Below, piece after piece: positions 1 to 8,330 of a DNA stretch of 28,337 nt (position 1 is its first letter; the number at the start of each line of letters is the position of its first letter). This DNA comes from Puniceicoccales bacterium. GTDB taxonomy: Bacteria; Verrucomicrobiota; Verrucomicrobiia; Opitutales; JAIRLM01. Both the position numbers and the translations under genes were made by a program. Location of the stretch: the NCBI GenBank assembly GCA_031287845.1, contig JAITSI010000037.1, positions 1-28,337 of the forward strand, written 5' to 3'. The notes below the pieces were generated by a model, which was not told the DNA's origin, made no database searches, and was given only the letters and a program-made list of their open reading frames with translations.

Positions 1-315
1 TACATCTCTTGAAGCATTTCTGCGCTTCTCTGGCAAGCTAATTTTTTACCTTGCAACTGCTTGCGGTGCTCGCGGGAAATTTTTGCAAAAATTTTGCCGG
101 GAATTTTGCGATTCGCGTAGGTATTGCCAAATCCCTATGGACAGTGCTGCAAAGCAGACTTTCCCAATTGCCACCGGAGGTCTCTGAAGACAGCGACAGC
201 GACGACGACTGGTGATGCCAATTGCGCGCCGAAAGGTTCGTTGGACCCATTTGAAAACCCGCCACGGCCGGGGAAAGTGCTGGACAGGGGGCGCTTCGCG
301 GCTAGGCAAAGGGCC
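1..315. other. Intergenic region upstream of argS with an AT-rich palindrome
   Basis: I see no convincing gene here. The argS frame stays open back to an ATG at 124, but the extra residues do not resemble the ArgS N-terminus. A perfect 18-bp palindrome, AAATTTTTGCAAAAATTT, lies at 77-94 and could be a protein-binding site or a weak hairpin. On the minus strand an ATG at 15-17 begins a frame that runs off the window edge after a few codons, so a divergent gene may start there. That cannot be judged from five codons. Confidence 0.5.
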
Positions 316-2085
316 GTGGAGTGGCCCCCATTTGATCTGCAGCACCATCTGGAAGAGCACCTGACGAGGGTGGGACGGGAAAACTGCGGCTTCGGCGAAG
401 AATTTTCCGCCCAGGTGCAGCTGGCGCCGGCCCGCTTCGGCGACTTCCAGGCCAACGGCGCCCTGGCCCAGGGGAAGCGCAGCCAAATTCCTCCCCGCCA
501 ATTGGCCCAGCGGTGGCTGGAGGCCGTACGCGGAGAGGAAATGTTTTCGCCGACCCGCTACGAACTGCAGGTCGCCGGGGGAGGATTCTTAAACATTGCC
601 CTATCCGGCCAGGCCATGGTCGAATGGCTGGCGGCCCACGGCGATGGGGACGCCCTGCGCCGTTCCGCCCGGGAGCTGGATGGCCGCACCTGCGTGGTAG
701 ATTTCTCCAGCCCAAACAGTGCCAAGCAGATGCACGTGGGCCACCTGCGTTCCCTCGTCCTTGGCGATGCCATCTGCCGCATCCTGGAATTCTTCGGCGC
801 CCGGGTCATCCGGGACAACCACATCGGCGATTGGGGGACGCAATTTGGCATCCTGCTGCGGCAGATGGCCCGGGAGGGGGTGACCCTGGAGGAAATGGAG
901 CCGGAGGAGGGATTGAAGCTGCTCGAGGGCCTCTACCGGCGGGGATTTCGCGAGGTGGAGGAATCGGAAGAGGCCCTGCGGGAGGCGCGGGAGGAGCTGG
1001 TGGCGCTGCAGGGCGGGGACCGGGCGCGGCTGGCGCTGTGGGAAAGGATCAACGCCATCTCCCTGGCGGCATTTCAGCAAATCTATGACCTCTGCTCCGT
1101 GCACTTCGACCTGGTGCGAGGGGAGTCGTGCTACCGCGATTCCCTGGACCGCGTCTTCCGCGAGCTCTTGGACTGCGCCATCGCCGAGGAGGACGGCGGC
1201 GCCCTGGCCGTCTTCCACCGGGACCACGGCCGCTTTTGCACCCAGCCCTTCCTCATCCGCAAGTCGGACGGCGCCTCCAACTACGCCAGCAGCGACCTGG
1301 CCACCGTGCTCTACCGGGTGGAACGGCTGGGGGCCGATGCCATCCTCTACGCCGTGGATGCCCGCCAGCAGGATCACTTTCAGCAACTTTTCCTGACCGT
1401 GGAGCGCTGGTTCGCCCGGATGGGCTACCGCCTGCCGGAGCTGCGCCACATCAGCTTCGGAACCATCTGCGGCGAGGACGGCCGTGCCATCCGTACCCGC
1501 TCCGGCGAGCCCATCCCCCTGCGCCAGCTATTTTCCGAGGCCATCGCCCGGGCCCTGGCCATCGTGGAGAAAAAAAATCCAGGCCTGGACGGGGAAAGCC
1601 GCCGCCGCATCGCACGGGCGGTGGGCGTTGGCGCCATCAAGTACGGCGATCTGTGCCAGAACCGGACCAGCGACTACGCATTTTCCTGGGACCGCATGCT
1701 CTCCTTCGACGGCAACACGGCCCCCTACCTGCTCTACGCCCTGGCTCGGCTCCACGCCATCGCCCGCCACGCGCCGCGGGAGCTGTCCAACGAAGCGGGC
1801 GAGGCCATTTCCCCCATCCGCGACGGCGAAGAGCGGGCCCTGGCCAGAAAGCTGCTGCACTTTCCCACCACGCTCCACCAGGTGCTGGCCGACTTCCGTC
1901 CCCACCTGCTCTGCACCTACCTCTACGAACTCGCCGGCGAATTTTCCTCCTTCTACGCCGCCTGCCGGGTCATCGGCCCGGACCGGGATGAGTCGCGGCG
2001 ACGCCTATTCCTCTGCAGCCGGACCAGGACATTTCTGCAGCTGGGCCTGGAATTGCTCGGCCTGGAGACGCTGGAACAGATGTAG
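316..2085 (+). CDS. argS: Arginyl-tRNA synthetase
   Basis: Class I aminoacyl-tRNA synthetase that charges tRNA-Arg with arginine in the cytoplasm. The N-terminal additional domain carries the typical RFGDFQANGALA segment. The HIGH-type motif is MHVGHLRS, preceded by the expected FSSPNSAKQ and followed by NHIGDWGTQFG. The KMSKS region is the degenerate form usual for ArgS (FGTICGEDGRAIRTRSG). The DALR anticodon-binding domain closes with a family-typical LGLETLEQM tail. I chose the GTG at 316 (about 589 residues) because the family N-terminal homology begins just after it (FDLQHHLEEHL). An ATG at 124 in the same frame would add 64 unfamiliar residues, and a GTG at 277 is also possible. It is followed by 239 bp without a gene and then by an unrelated accessory gene. 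Confidence 0.96.
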   Translation: MEWPPFDLQHHLEEHLTRVGRENCGFGEEFSAQVQLAPARFGDFQANGALAQGKRSQIPPRQLAQRWLEAVRGEEMFSPTRYELQVAGGGFLNIALSGQAMVEWLAAHGDGDALRRSARELDGRTCVVDFSSPNSAKQMHVGHLRSLVLGDAICRILEFFGARVIRDNHIGDWGTQFGILLRQMAREGVTLEEMEPEEGLKLLEGLYRRGFREVEESEEALREAREELVALQGGDRARLALWERINAISLAAFQQIYDLCSVHFDLVRGESCYRDSLDRVFRELLDCAIAEEDGGALAVFHRDHGRFCTQPFLIRKSDGASNYASSDLATVLYRVERLGADAILYAVDARQQDHFQQLFLTVERWFARMGYRLPELRHISFGTICGEDGRAIRTRSGEPIPLRQLFSEAIARALAIVEKKNPGLDGESRRRIARAVGVGAIKYGDLCQNRTSDYAFSWDRMLSFDGNTAPYLLYALARLHAIARHAPRELSNEAGEAISPIRDGEERALARKLLHFPTTLHQVLADFRPHLLCTYLYELAGEFSSFYAACRVIGPDRDESRRRLFLCSRTRTFLQLGLELLGLETLEQM

Positions 2086-2324
2086 GCCGTGCCCCCGAAG
2101 GGGAGCGCGTCCGAATTTTTTCCAACCTTTTTCCAAAAAAAACTCGACCGGGACCGATTTTCCCCATTCAATGGGGCCGTGTTGGCAGCGGTGGCGCCAT
2201 GGTCCGTTCCATTGGCCATTGGTCCGTTTCTGCGGCTCTTTTTTTGCCATTTTTCCACCGGGCCGGCGCAGCCGGCCCGGTGCCTGCCTGATCCGGAGCG
2301 GCAGCCGCTCCACGGAGGTTGCCC
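2086..2324. other. Intergenic region with a perfect GC-rich hairpin
   Basis: There is no gene. A perfect 12-bp stem with a 3-nt GCA loop occupies 2256-2282 (arms CACCGGGCCGGC and GCCGGCCCGGTG). T-rich tracts lie before it (2238-2254), not after it, so it is not a canonical intrinsic terminator for argS. It ends about 40 nt before the next start codon, so it may sit in the 5' leader of the downstream gene. A good Shine-Dalgarno, GGAGG at 2314-2318, is 6 nt from the ATG at 2325. A direct repeat GGTCCGTT occurs near 2200 and 2221. Confidence 0.55.
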
Positions 2325-3428
2325 ATGAAGGATAGCGACTGCTTCGGCCCTGACTTTTGCCAGTATAATTCCCAGGCGGATGCCATCGACCTCTGCCAGT
2401 ATTCCGACCACCCCGTGAACGGCAATCTGCCGCTGGCGCTGTTCGCCTTTGTGCACCGGATCCACGGCTCCCGGCACTGCGCCACATTTTCCCCGCTCGG
2501 CGGGCCTCTGCTCTTTGCCACGGCCGACGGGAGGAGCCTGTACCGCCGCCACGGCATTGACGTCCCTCCGCTGCGGAATTTTCCAGCGCTGGGAAGGAAC
2601 GTGGTCTGGGGGGACCTTTCCACGATCACCCGGGGCCGCAACCCCTACTACCTCTCCAGCAGCCCGGCGTACCACGACCCGCGGGCGGGAAGGCCCTCGG
2701 CGGCGCAGTTCTGCCAGGCCCTGGACTGGGAATTCGATGGCGGGCCGCTGCTCATCGTGGATACGAGCAGCGAGGGAACGGACTATCTATCCATTTGGCA
2801 GGACGCTTCCGGAAAGGAGCGGACGGAAATGGCCTATCCGCCGGCCGGGGTGATCCGCGATGTCCAGTCCCTGCCCCTGGCGGGCATGCCCGTCAGCCAA
2901 GAATTTCCAATCACTTTCTCCCTGCAGAGCTTTCGCCTGTGCGCTCGGCGGGCCGGTGGCAACACGTTCCATCGCCTGCGCATCGGCGACTGGGTCGACG
3001 GGGGAGCTCCCGGACCGGAGGATGCGCAGAAAATTGTGGACGCCGTCGCCGCGATCCAGGCCCAAATTTCCGCGCAGCAATGCGTACCAGTCCCAATCCT
3101 TTCCCACTGCACCTCCGGGGCCGGCCGTTCCCCCTCCCTGGTCATCTTCCACGCCATCGACGCGGCGGCGCGGGCGTGGGAAGCGTCCGGCGGCACCTGC
3201 GGCCATGACCTTGCTCTCCAGGGTCAGGCCATGGTCGACGGCCGGTGCAACCTGGCCCACGTCCTGCGCAACCTGCTGCTAAATGGCCTGGCCGCCCGCG
3301 GAGTCTTTGGCTATGGGCCGTGCCAATTCCAGGCATTTGGCCACTACGCCGAGCGCCGATCCGGGCCGGCGCGGGGAACTTTCCGGGAAGCGGAGCAAAA
3401 TTCCCTGGGCCAGGCTCAGGACCCGTAA
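2325..3428 (+). CDS. Tyrosine-phosphatase-like protein (candidate secreted effector)
   Basis: A 367-residue protein whose C-terminal third carries the hallmarks of a classical protein tyrosine phosphatase. The P-loop is HCTSGAGRS, with nucleophile Cys262 and Arg268. The WPD-like loop is WVDGGAP, with general-acid Asp225. A downstream CQFQAF segment sits where the Q-loop (TEEQY) is expected. The known catalytic set is thus present, so activity is plausible. Bacterial PTPs of this classical type are often type III effectors such as YopH and SptP; calling this one an effector is inference. The N-terminal two thirds is not recognised. The start is the ATG at 2325, with GGAGG six bases upstream. 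The last codons run into the left inverted repeat of copy A, which provides the TAA stop, so the native C-terminus may have been replaced. No signal peptide is visible. Confidence 0.72.
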   Translation: MKDSDCFGPDFCQYNSQADAIDLCQYSDHPVNGNLPLALFAFVHRIHGSRHCATFSPLGGPLLFATADGRSLYRRHGIDVPPLRNFPALGRNVVWGDLSTITRGRNPYYLSSSPAYHDPRAGRPSAAQFCQALDWEFDGGPLLIVDTSSEGTDYLSIWQDASGKERTEMAYPPAGVIRDVQSLPLAGMPVSQEFPITFSLQSFRLCARRAGGNTFHRLRIGDWVDGGAPGPEDAQKIVDAVAAIQAQISAQQCVPVPILSHCTSGAGRSPSLVIFHAIDAAARAWEASGGTCGHDLALQGQAMVDGRCNLAHVLRNLLLNGLAARGVFGYGPCQFQAFGHYAERRSGPARGTFREAEQNSLGQAQDP

Positions 3429-3934
3429 AACCGGGCCGCCGGTTGACGATGGGGCTGCGCCCCCTCTGGCGCCCCCGGCGAAATGCCGTTGCCACGGCAC
3501 CGATGGCCGGGGGGAAGCGCAGCACAGCGGAGCAGGGGTCAAAGCCCCCAAAAGGGCCTGGCCGGCCCCCGAGGCCCCCGCGCATCGCTAGGGCCGCCGG
3601 ACGGACGGGCGCTGCGGACGGTTCCATCCAAAGCTGGCGGGCCGGCCTTTGAATAACCGACATCTGGGGGAAGCGGAGCATGGCGGAGCTGGGGGCACAG
3701 CCCCCAATGGGGCCCGGCCGGCCCTCGAGGCCGCGATGCTTCTGCTGTCGCAGCGCGCAGGTCACCCCGCGTGGCTCTTTCTCCATCAGGGCCGGCTCGC
3801 GGCACTGCCCGCTCCGCCGGACAGCGCCCGTGAGAGGCCTTTCCCTCAAGAAGTCAAGCTCTTGCACAACAGGTCCGTATCGGTCATCTTTCCAGATGGA
3901 GGTGGAATATGGTTTTACGGGTCCTAGCACCTAG
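3410..3934 (+). mobile_element. MITE-like repeat, copy A (near full length)
   Basis: A GC-rich non-coding element of about 525 bp. The left terminal inverted repeat (3410-3432) reads GGCTCAGGACCCGTAAAACC after a flanking CCAG. The right one (3911-3930) is its inverse, ending GGTTTTACGGGTCCTAG before CTAG at 3931-3934. Inside is a left module starting GGTTGACGATGGGGCTGC. A middle module follows, with a GGGGGC-ACA-GCCCCC hairpin, and then a right module around AAGTCAAGCTCTTGCAC and AGGTCCGTATCGG. It lies between two convergent genes. Its left end carries the stop codon of the phosphatase-like gene, and the CTAG at its right end carries the stop of the minus-strand gene. No transposase is encoded, so it would need help in trans. 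Confidence 0.8.
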
Positions 3935-5529
3935 TTCCATGATTCCGTCGAAAAGCGCCTGCATCTCCACGGAAAAATTTCACTATCGCCGTAGCGTGTT
4001 CCATGTGTGTGACATGAGCACACCGGCGAATTTTCCTTCGTCAAGTCTTGCCGGGAGACGTTTCTCTGCGCTGCCGGATCCATTCCTCCACGGCGCGGAT
4101 GATTTGCCGAGAGGAATGAAAGATCAAGATCGACATTTTCCTTAATTACATTGGGCTTATTCGCTGTGGTTACATATATATAACGAATTGTTTTTAACTT
4201 TGATTCGGCCGTATACCCAATTCTTCGCATAAATTTGCCGACCGTGCGAAAACCTTTTTTTAATTCCTTTCCGTTGAAAAACTGACCGCTGCTATCTTTC
4301 AGCCAACCGTTATTTTTTAAATTTTTCCAAATAGCATCACCTGTGCAAATTATTTTTGGCGCGCTACCATCGTTGGAGATTGTGATTCTTCCCATTTCAC
4401 GGTCAATCATGTCCCATTTTAAATTTGCAATTTCTTCCTTTGTCAGTCCAAAGTTGATGATGCAAATTAAAATGGCACGGACGGTCGGATCCTGAGCAAG
4501 AGGCGTGAGGAAAAAATTGTACCAAAAATCAGCCAAATTGATTTCCTCTTCCGGCGTATCATTTTCCGTTGGAATTTCTATTTCAGAAAAGTCGGCGATT
4601 TTTATGTAGGTGGTCCACTTAAGATCATAGTAAACGGCAGGATGAAGTGCGTTGCCGAAGCCATGGTTCTGCATCCATTTTATGAATTCATAATAATTTC
4701 TTCTAAAGCGATTTTTGTCTTCAAAAACTAAATCGTATTCGCTTTCCGCAATTTTCCTACGCCATTTTAAGATGACCATGGGACTGCAATTTATCTTCAT
4801 CCTTTCCTCTCCTCCTCCTCTCTGATTGCGAAATGTAATTTCTCCTTTCTTAAAATCGATTTGATCCCAACGCAAATCTATAATTTCTGTCCAGTTCAGT
4901 CCGTTTAGTAAACTCAAACATGCAATGATATAGGCATCTGGATTTCCCCACATAAGACCGGGATTCATTTCCGCGATCAACTTTCTGAGTCGTTTCCTTT
5001 CGATCATTTCCGTGAGATAGGTCCAATTCCTGTAGGCATCGCCTAGGAATGCCATTCCGCAAATGGCCCCAGAAAGCGTTCCTAGGGTGATAACTAGCGC
5101 GCGTAATAAAAGTGAGCCATCGTAAATCGGTGTAAGATAGTGGCGACAGAAATATTCCCAGCTGTCAAATTTGAACACCATGGCAATGAGACTCCCGATG
5201 CTGCCCAAGTAGAGTATGGGCGTGGCAATTAGAATGGCGACGGTGGCGAATGCGGGAATGGTTACCACTCCGAACGCGGCAAGGGCAAGGAACACGGCGG
5301 ATGCAACTATTGCAAGCGATAGAGTCACGCCTAAAATCGCAAGTATTACACCAGTAATTAGATAAAGAATGGCACGGGTGGTTTCCGTTTTTTCTATCTT
5401 AGCCAGCATGGCATCCGTTACCCCCTCCGGGAGGGGCTGTTTCCGGCGTGGAAAGACACTCCTTTCTGTCGAAGACGTGAATATATCGGGTATGGACACT
5501 GGCAGTGCATGTGCCAGCGAAAGGCGCAT
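3931..5529 (-). CDS. Membrane protein with two degenerate tyrosine-recombinase-like modules
   Basis: A 532-residue protein from the ATG at 5529; an ATG at 5409 (residue 41) is an alternative start. Residues 52-119 form a long bilobed hydrophobic region with a short central break, and a further hydrophobic stretch covers about 140-163. Two cytoplasmic-looking modules follow (about 197-305 and 345-465). Each resembles the core of a phage integrase/tyrosine recombinase: LLNGLNWTEIIDLRWDQID then GEITFRNQ, and INFGLTKEEIANLKWDMID then GRITISND. The catalytic residues are lost: the first-box Arg is Asn in module 1 and Thr in module 2, the LRHT-like box reads LKWT or IRYIY, and no nucleophilic Tyr is evident. 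It is AT-richer than its neighbours. The UAG stop lies in the CTAG at the right edge of copy A. The tail after residue 477 is more GC-rich, Cys-containing and unlike the rest. The function is unknown; an Inc-like host-membrane protein is a guess. Confidence 0.7.
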   Translation of the reverse strand: MRLSLAHALPVSIPDIFTSSTERSVFPRRKQPLPEGVTDAMLAKIEKTETTRAILYLITGVILAILGVTLSLAIVASAVFLALAAFGVVTIPAFATVAILIATPILYLGSIGSLIAMVFKFDSWEYFCRHYLTPIYDGSLLLRALVITLGTLSGAICGMAFLGDAYRNWTYLTEMIERKRLRKLIAEMNPGLMWGNPDAYIIACLSLLNGLNWTEIIDLRWDQIDFKKGEITFRNQRGGGEERMKINCSPMVILKWRRKIAESEYDLVFEDKNRFRRNYYEFIKWMQNHGFGNALHPAVYYDLKWTTYIKIADFSEIEIPTENDTPEEEINLADFWYNFFLTPLAQDPTVRAILICIINFGLTKEEIANLKWDMIDREMGRITISNDGSAPKIICTGDAIWKNLKNNGWLKDSSGQFFNGKELKKGFRTVGKFMRRIGYTAESKLKTIRYIYVTTANKPNVIKENVDLDLSFLSANHPRRGGMDPAAQRNVSRQDLTKENSPVCSCHTHGTRYGDSEIFPWRCRRFSTESWN

Positions 5530-5601
5530 GGCGACAAAAAAATGGTGTGTGTTTTTTCCGGACCGCGCCGATGGGAACCCGGCAAGCGGTCGATGGGAAA
5601 G

Positions 5602-5903
5602 GGCTCCGGTGGTCGGCCGGGCCCATTTGGGGGCTTTGCCCCCAGCTTCGCTTCCCCCGATTATCGATGCTGCGGCACTCCGTTGGCGGGGGATTGGCAA
5701 AGGGGCGCGGCAGCCCCCTTTGGAACCTCCCGGCCTCCCGGCCGTCCGGGGCCTCCCGGGCTGGCCAGGCCCATTTGGGGGGGGCCTGCCCCCGGCTCCG
5801 TTGCGTTGCGCTTTTCTCAAGCCATCGGTGCCGTGGCGGCGGCATTTCGCGGGGGGGCCGGGGGGCGCAGCCCCACCGTCAACCGGCGGCCCGGACTCAC
5901 ATG
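5602..5903 (-). repeat. Repeat copy G, inverted and truncated
   Basis: A GC-rich copy of the dispersed repeat in reverse orientation. Its middle module, read on the minus strand, matches copy B closely (AAAGGGGGCTGCCGCGCCCC, then GGAGTGCCG, TCGATAATCGGGGGAAGCG). Its left module (GGTTGACGGTGGGGCTGC) lies near 5865-5890. Hairpins GGGGGC-TTT-GCCCCC (about 5632-5646) and a similar one near 5775 keep the stem but change the loop. The outer inverted repeat next to hinT has decayed (CCGGACTCACATGG in place of the consensus). It separates the hinT 3' end from the 5' end of the recombinase-like gene, so any promoter for the latter must lie in or beside it. Confidence 0.7.
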
Positions 5904-5918
5904 GGGCCCGGCGGGGCA

Positions 5919-6257
5919 TCAGCCCGGCGGCCAGGAGAAGTCCCGGCCGGCCAGCAAATGGATGTGCAGGTGGGGAACGGTCTGTCCCGCCGCGGCGCCG
6001 CAGTTGATTACCACCCGGTATTCCCCGGATGGGACGAAGCGCTGGCCCATCTTCCTCACGGTGGCCAGCAGGTGACCCAGCAGCGCCCCATCCCCATCGC
6101 CGGCGGCGGCCAGGTCCGGGATTGGCTTCAGGGGAACGACGAGCAGGTGCACCGGTGCCTGGGGCGCGATGTCCCGCAGTACGAAGCAAACGTCGTCGCG
6201 GTGGAGAATTTCCGCCGGAATTTGGCCGGCGGCGATTTTTTCAAACAGGGTTTCCAT
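5919..6257 (-). CDS. hinT: HIT-family nucleotide-binding hydrolase (HinT-like)
   Basis: A 112-residue histidine-triad protein. The family hydrolyses purine nucleoside phosphoramidates and related AMP-lysine adducts in the cytoplasm. The triad HLHIHLL places His96, His98 and His100 near the C-terminus, next to the conserved GQTVPHLH and a terminal WPPG. The APVHLLVVPLKPI segment and RDIAPQAP are typical of the PKCI/HinT branch. The usual N-terminal CxFC zinc-type residues are absent. The start ATG at 6257 lies within the last codons of nrdR (17-nt overlap), so expression is probably translationally coupled to nrdR and metG. A decayed repeat follows the stop. Confidence 0.93.
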   Translation of the reverse strand: METLFEKIAAGQIPAEILHRDDVCFVLRDIAPQAPVHLLVVPLKPIPDLAAAGDGDGALLGHLLATVRKMGQRFVPSGEYRVVINCGAAAGQTVPHLHIHLLAGRDFSWPPG

Positions 6258-6708
6258 GGGAAATTTGTCCTAGGGTTTTTTGGAACTCCTCCAGGTCCGC
6301 AAAGGACCGGTGCACGGAGAGGAAGCGGGCGTAGGCGAGCGGGTCATAGTCCCGCAGGCAGCCCATCACCGCGTTGCCGATTTCCTCCGCCGTGAGCTGG
6401 ACCGGCCGCGGGGCAAGCAGCTGGCGCACAACCCGGTCCGCCAGCGCCTCCACCTCCTCCCGGCGCCGGTTGCCCTTTTTGAGGGCGCACTGCAGGCCGG
6501 CCACGATTTTTTGCCGGTCAAACTCTTCCAAACTGCCGTCGCGCTTGAGAACGGTAATTTCCTCCCGTACAGGAACTTCTAGCGTCGAAAAGCGGAACCC
6601 GCAGGAAAGGCACTGGCGGCGGCGCTTGACCGCGCCGGGGATGGCGCCGGTGCCGGTCCGCGTGTCCAGCACCCGGCTTTCCCCGTGGTCACAGCGGGGA
6701 CAGCGCAT
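6241..6708 (-). CDS. nrdR: Transcriptional repressor NrdR
   Basis: A 155-residue zinc-ribbon/ATP-cone regulator that represses ribonucleotide reductase genes in response to bound nucleotides. The N-terminal zinc ribbon has Cys3, Cys6, Cys33 and Cys36 (MRCPRC and CLSCGFRF). The ATP cone begins EEITVLKRDGSLEEFDRQKI and ends at YDPLAYARFLSVHRSF, as in the family. The ATG at 6708 is preceded by GGAGGAGGAG, the best ribosome binding site in this operon. The gene overlaps the metG 3' end by 20 nt and hinT by 17 nt. No nrd genes or recognisable NrdR boxes are in the window. Confidence 0.96.
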   Translation of the reverse strand: MRCPRCDHGESRVLDTRTGTGAIPGAVKRRRQCLSCGFRFSTLEVPVREEITVLKRDGSLEEFDRQKIVAGLQCALKKGNRRREEVEALADRVVRQLLAPRPVQLTAEEIGNAVMGCLRDYDPLAYARFLSVHRSFADLEEFQKTLGQISHGNPV

Positions 6709-8233
6709 CCTCCTCCTCCACCCTAGGAAAGAGAATGACCTCATCCCCCACCTCCGCCCCGGCCAGGGCATCGGACCAGGCCAAGTTTCTCCAGTCGGCC
6801 ACCGGCCCGGCCCCGATCCGCTGCAAAATCGTCTCCGCGGCGGTGGGAATGGCGGGGATGAGCAGGCCGGCGGCGATGCGCAGTGCCTCTCCCAGCGTTG
6901 CCAGTGCCCTTGCCAGCTCGCTGGTCCGGCCCTCCTCCCGGGCCAGTTTCCACGGGGCCCGCAGCTCCGCATAGCGGTTGGCGGCCTTCAGCAGGGAAAA
7001 AATGGACTCCAGGGCGGAGGAAAATTCCAGGTTCCCGTAGAAGCCGCGGGCGATGCGGACGGTTTCCGCGGCCAGGTTCTGCAGGTGCCGCTCCTCCTCG
7101 CCGGCCGCTCCGGCGGCGGGAAAGCGCCCGCCACAGTAGCGGTGCACCATGTGGACCAGCCGGCTGAGCAGGTTGCCCAGCTCGTTGGCCAGGTCACCGC
7201 GGTAGCGGGCGAGGAAGAGTTCGTGGGAAAAGTTGCTGTCCTGGCCGAGGGTCATCTCCCGCAGGACAAAGTAGCGGAAGGCGTCCGGGCCGTAGAGCTC
7301 CGCGTAGTCCAGCGGCTGCACCGCGTTGCCCAGGCTCTTGGACATCTTCTCCCCGCCCTTGGCCAGCCACCAGCCGTGGGCCAGGATCTGCCGGGGCAGT
7401 TCCATGCCGACGGCGTGGAGGATGATGGGCCAGTAGACGGCGTGGGCGGGAACAAGGATGTCCTTTCCGATGACGTGCAGGTCCGCGGGCCAGTTTTGGG
7501 AAAAAGCTTCCGTGCCGTGGCCCACGGCGGAGATGTAGTTTACCAGGGCGTCGAACCAGACATAGGTCACGTAGTCCGGGTCGAAGGGAAGTTCAATGCC
7601 CCAGCGGAGCCGGACCTTTGGCCGGGAAATGCAGAGATCGTTGAGCGGCTCCCGCAGAAATTCCAGAACCTGCCGCTGGCGAAAGGCGGGAACGACAAAA
7701 TTTTTATTTTTTTCCAAAAAGGCGATCAGCCACTCCCGGTGCCGGGAAAGGCGGAAGAAATAGTTGGTTTCCTCCACCTCCACCACCTCGCCGATGTCGT
7801 CGGGCCAGCGGCCATTCACCATCTCCCGCTCCTGGACGAAGCGCTCCGCCCGCGTGCTGTAGAGTCCCCGGTAGGGCGCCCGGTAGATCTCCCCGGCGTC
7901 GTGCAATTGCTGCAATAGATTTTGCACCACGGTTTTATGCCGTTGCTCCGTGGTGCGGATGTAGTCGTCGTAGCCGATGGAGAGCCGGCGGCACAGGTTT
8001 TGAAAGTCCAGGGCGACGGAGTCGCAGAGCTCCTGCGGGGCCAGTCCCCGCCGCTCCGCCGTTTCCTGCACCTTCTGGCCGTGCTCGTCGAGGCCGGTCA
8101 GGAAGTGGCAGGGGATCCCCTCCATGCGCCGGGAGCGGACGATGGCGTCGGCTAAAACCTTCTCGTAGGCATGGCCGATGTGGGGGCTGCCGTTGGCATA
8201 GTCGATGGCGGTGGTCAGGTAGAAATTCTTCAC
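6689..8233 (-). CDS. metG: Methionyl-tRNA synthetase
   Basis: Class I synthetase that charges tRNA-Met; 514 residues from the GTG at 8233. The catalytic domain opens with KNFYLTTAIDYANGSPHIGHAYEK (HIGH at 18-21) and carries EKMSKSLGN (KMSKS at 296-300). The connective-peptide region lacks the CxxC zinc knuckles (GLYSTRAERF), placing it in the shorter zinc-less class seen in Bacillus or Thermotoga-type enzymes. There is no C-terminal OB-fold tRNA-binding domain. The frame remains open far upstream, but homology begins exactly at the GTG. It is the first gene of a metG-nrdR-hinT operon and is divergent from accB, with a 97-bp shared upstream region. Confidence 0.96.
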   Translation of the reverse strand: MKNFYLTTAIDYANGSPHIGHAYEKVLADAIVRSRRMEGIPCHFLTGLDEHGQKVQETAERRGLAPQELCDSVALDFQNLCRRLSIGYDDYIRTTEQRHKTVVQNLLQQLHDAGEIYRAPYRGLYSTRAERFVQEREMVNGRWPDDIGEVVEVEETNYFFRLSRHREWLIAFLEKNKNFVVPAFRQRQVLEFLREPLNDLCISRPKVRLRWGIELPFDPDYVTYVWFDALVNYISAVGHGTEAFSQNWPADLHVIGKDILVPAHAVYWPIILHAVGMELPRQILAHGWWLAKGGEKMSKSLGNAVQPLDYAELYGPDAFRYFVLREMTLGQDSNFSHELFLARYRGDLANELGNLLSRLVHMVHRYCGGRFPAAGAAGEEERHLQNLAAETVRIARGFYGNLEFSSALESIFSLLKAANRYAELRAPWKLAREEGRTSELARALATLGEALRIAAGLLIPAIPTAAETILQRIGAGPVADWRNLAWSDALAGAEVGDEVILFPRVEEEDALSPL

Positions 8234-8330
8234 GGCGCCAGCCAATGGACTTTCCCCGGCGGCGCAACGCTTTTCCCGGGAGAAAAAAACAGATTGCCAG
8301 GGCCGGTCGGCCCGGGACAATGGTGCGGAC

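Noticed and set aside
124..315. N-terminal extension of ArgS from the ATG at 124
   Set aside because: The 64 extra residues do not resemble any ArgS N-terminus, while normal family homology starts right after the GTG at 316.
2256..2282. Intrinsic terminator of argS
   Set aside because: The T-rich tracts precede the stem instead of following it on the plus strand, and the minus-strand side is A-rich.
3429..3927. Several short open frames within repeat copy A and similar ones in copies B, D and E
   Set aside because: They are Pro/Arg/Ala-rich translations of GC-rich repeat DNA, not conserved in frame between copies.
5530..6189. Upstream extension of the recombinase-like gene
   Set aside because: The extra residues are a translation of repeat copy G and of the hinT region in another frame.
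6374..7918. A 514-codon plus-strand frame opposite nrdR and metG
   Set aside because: Antisense shadow of two confidently identified genes.
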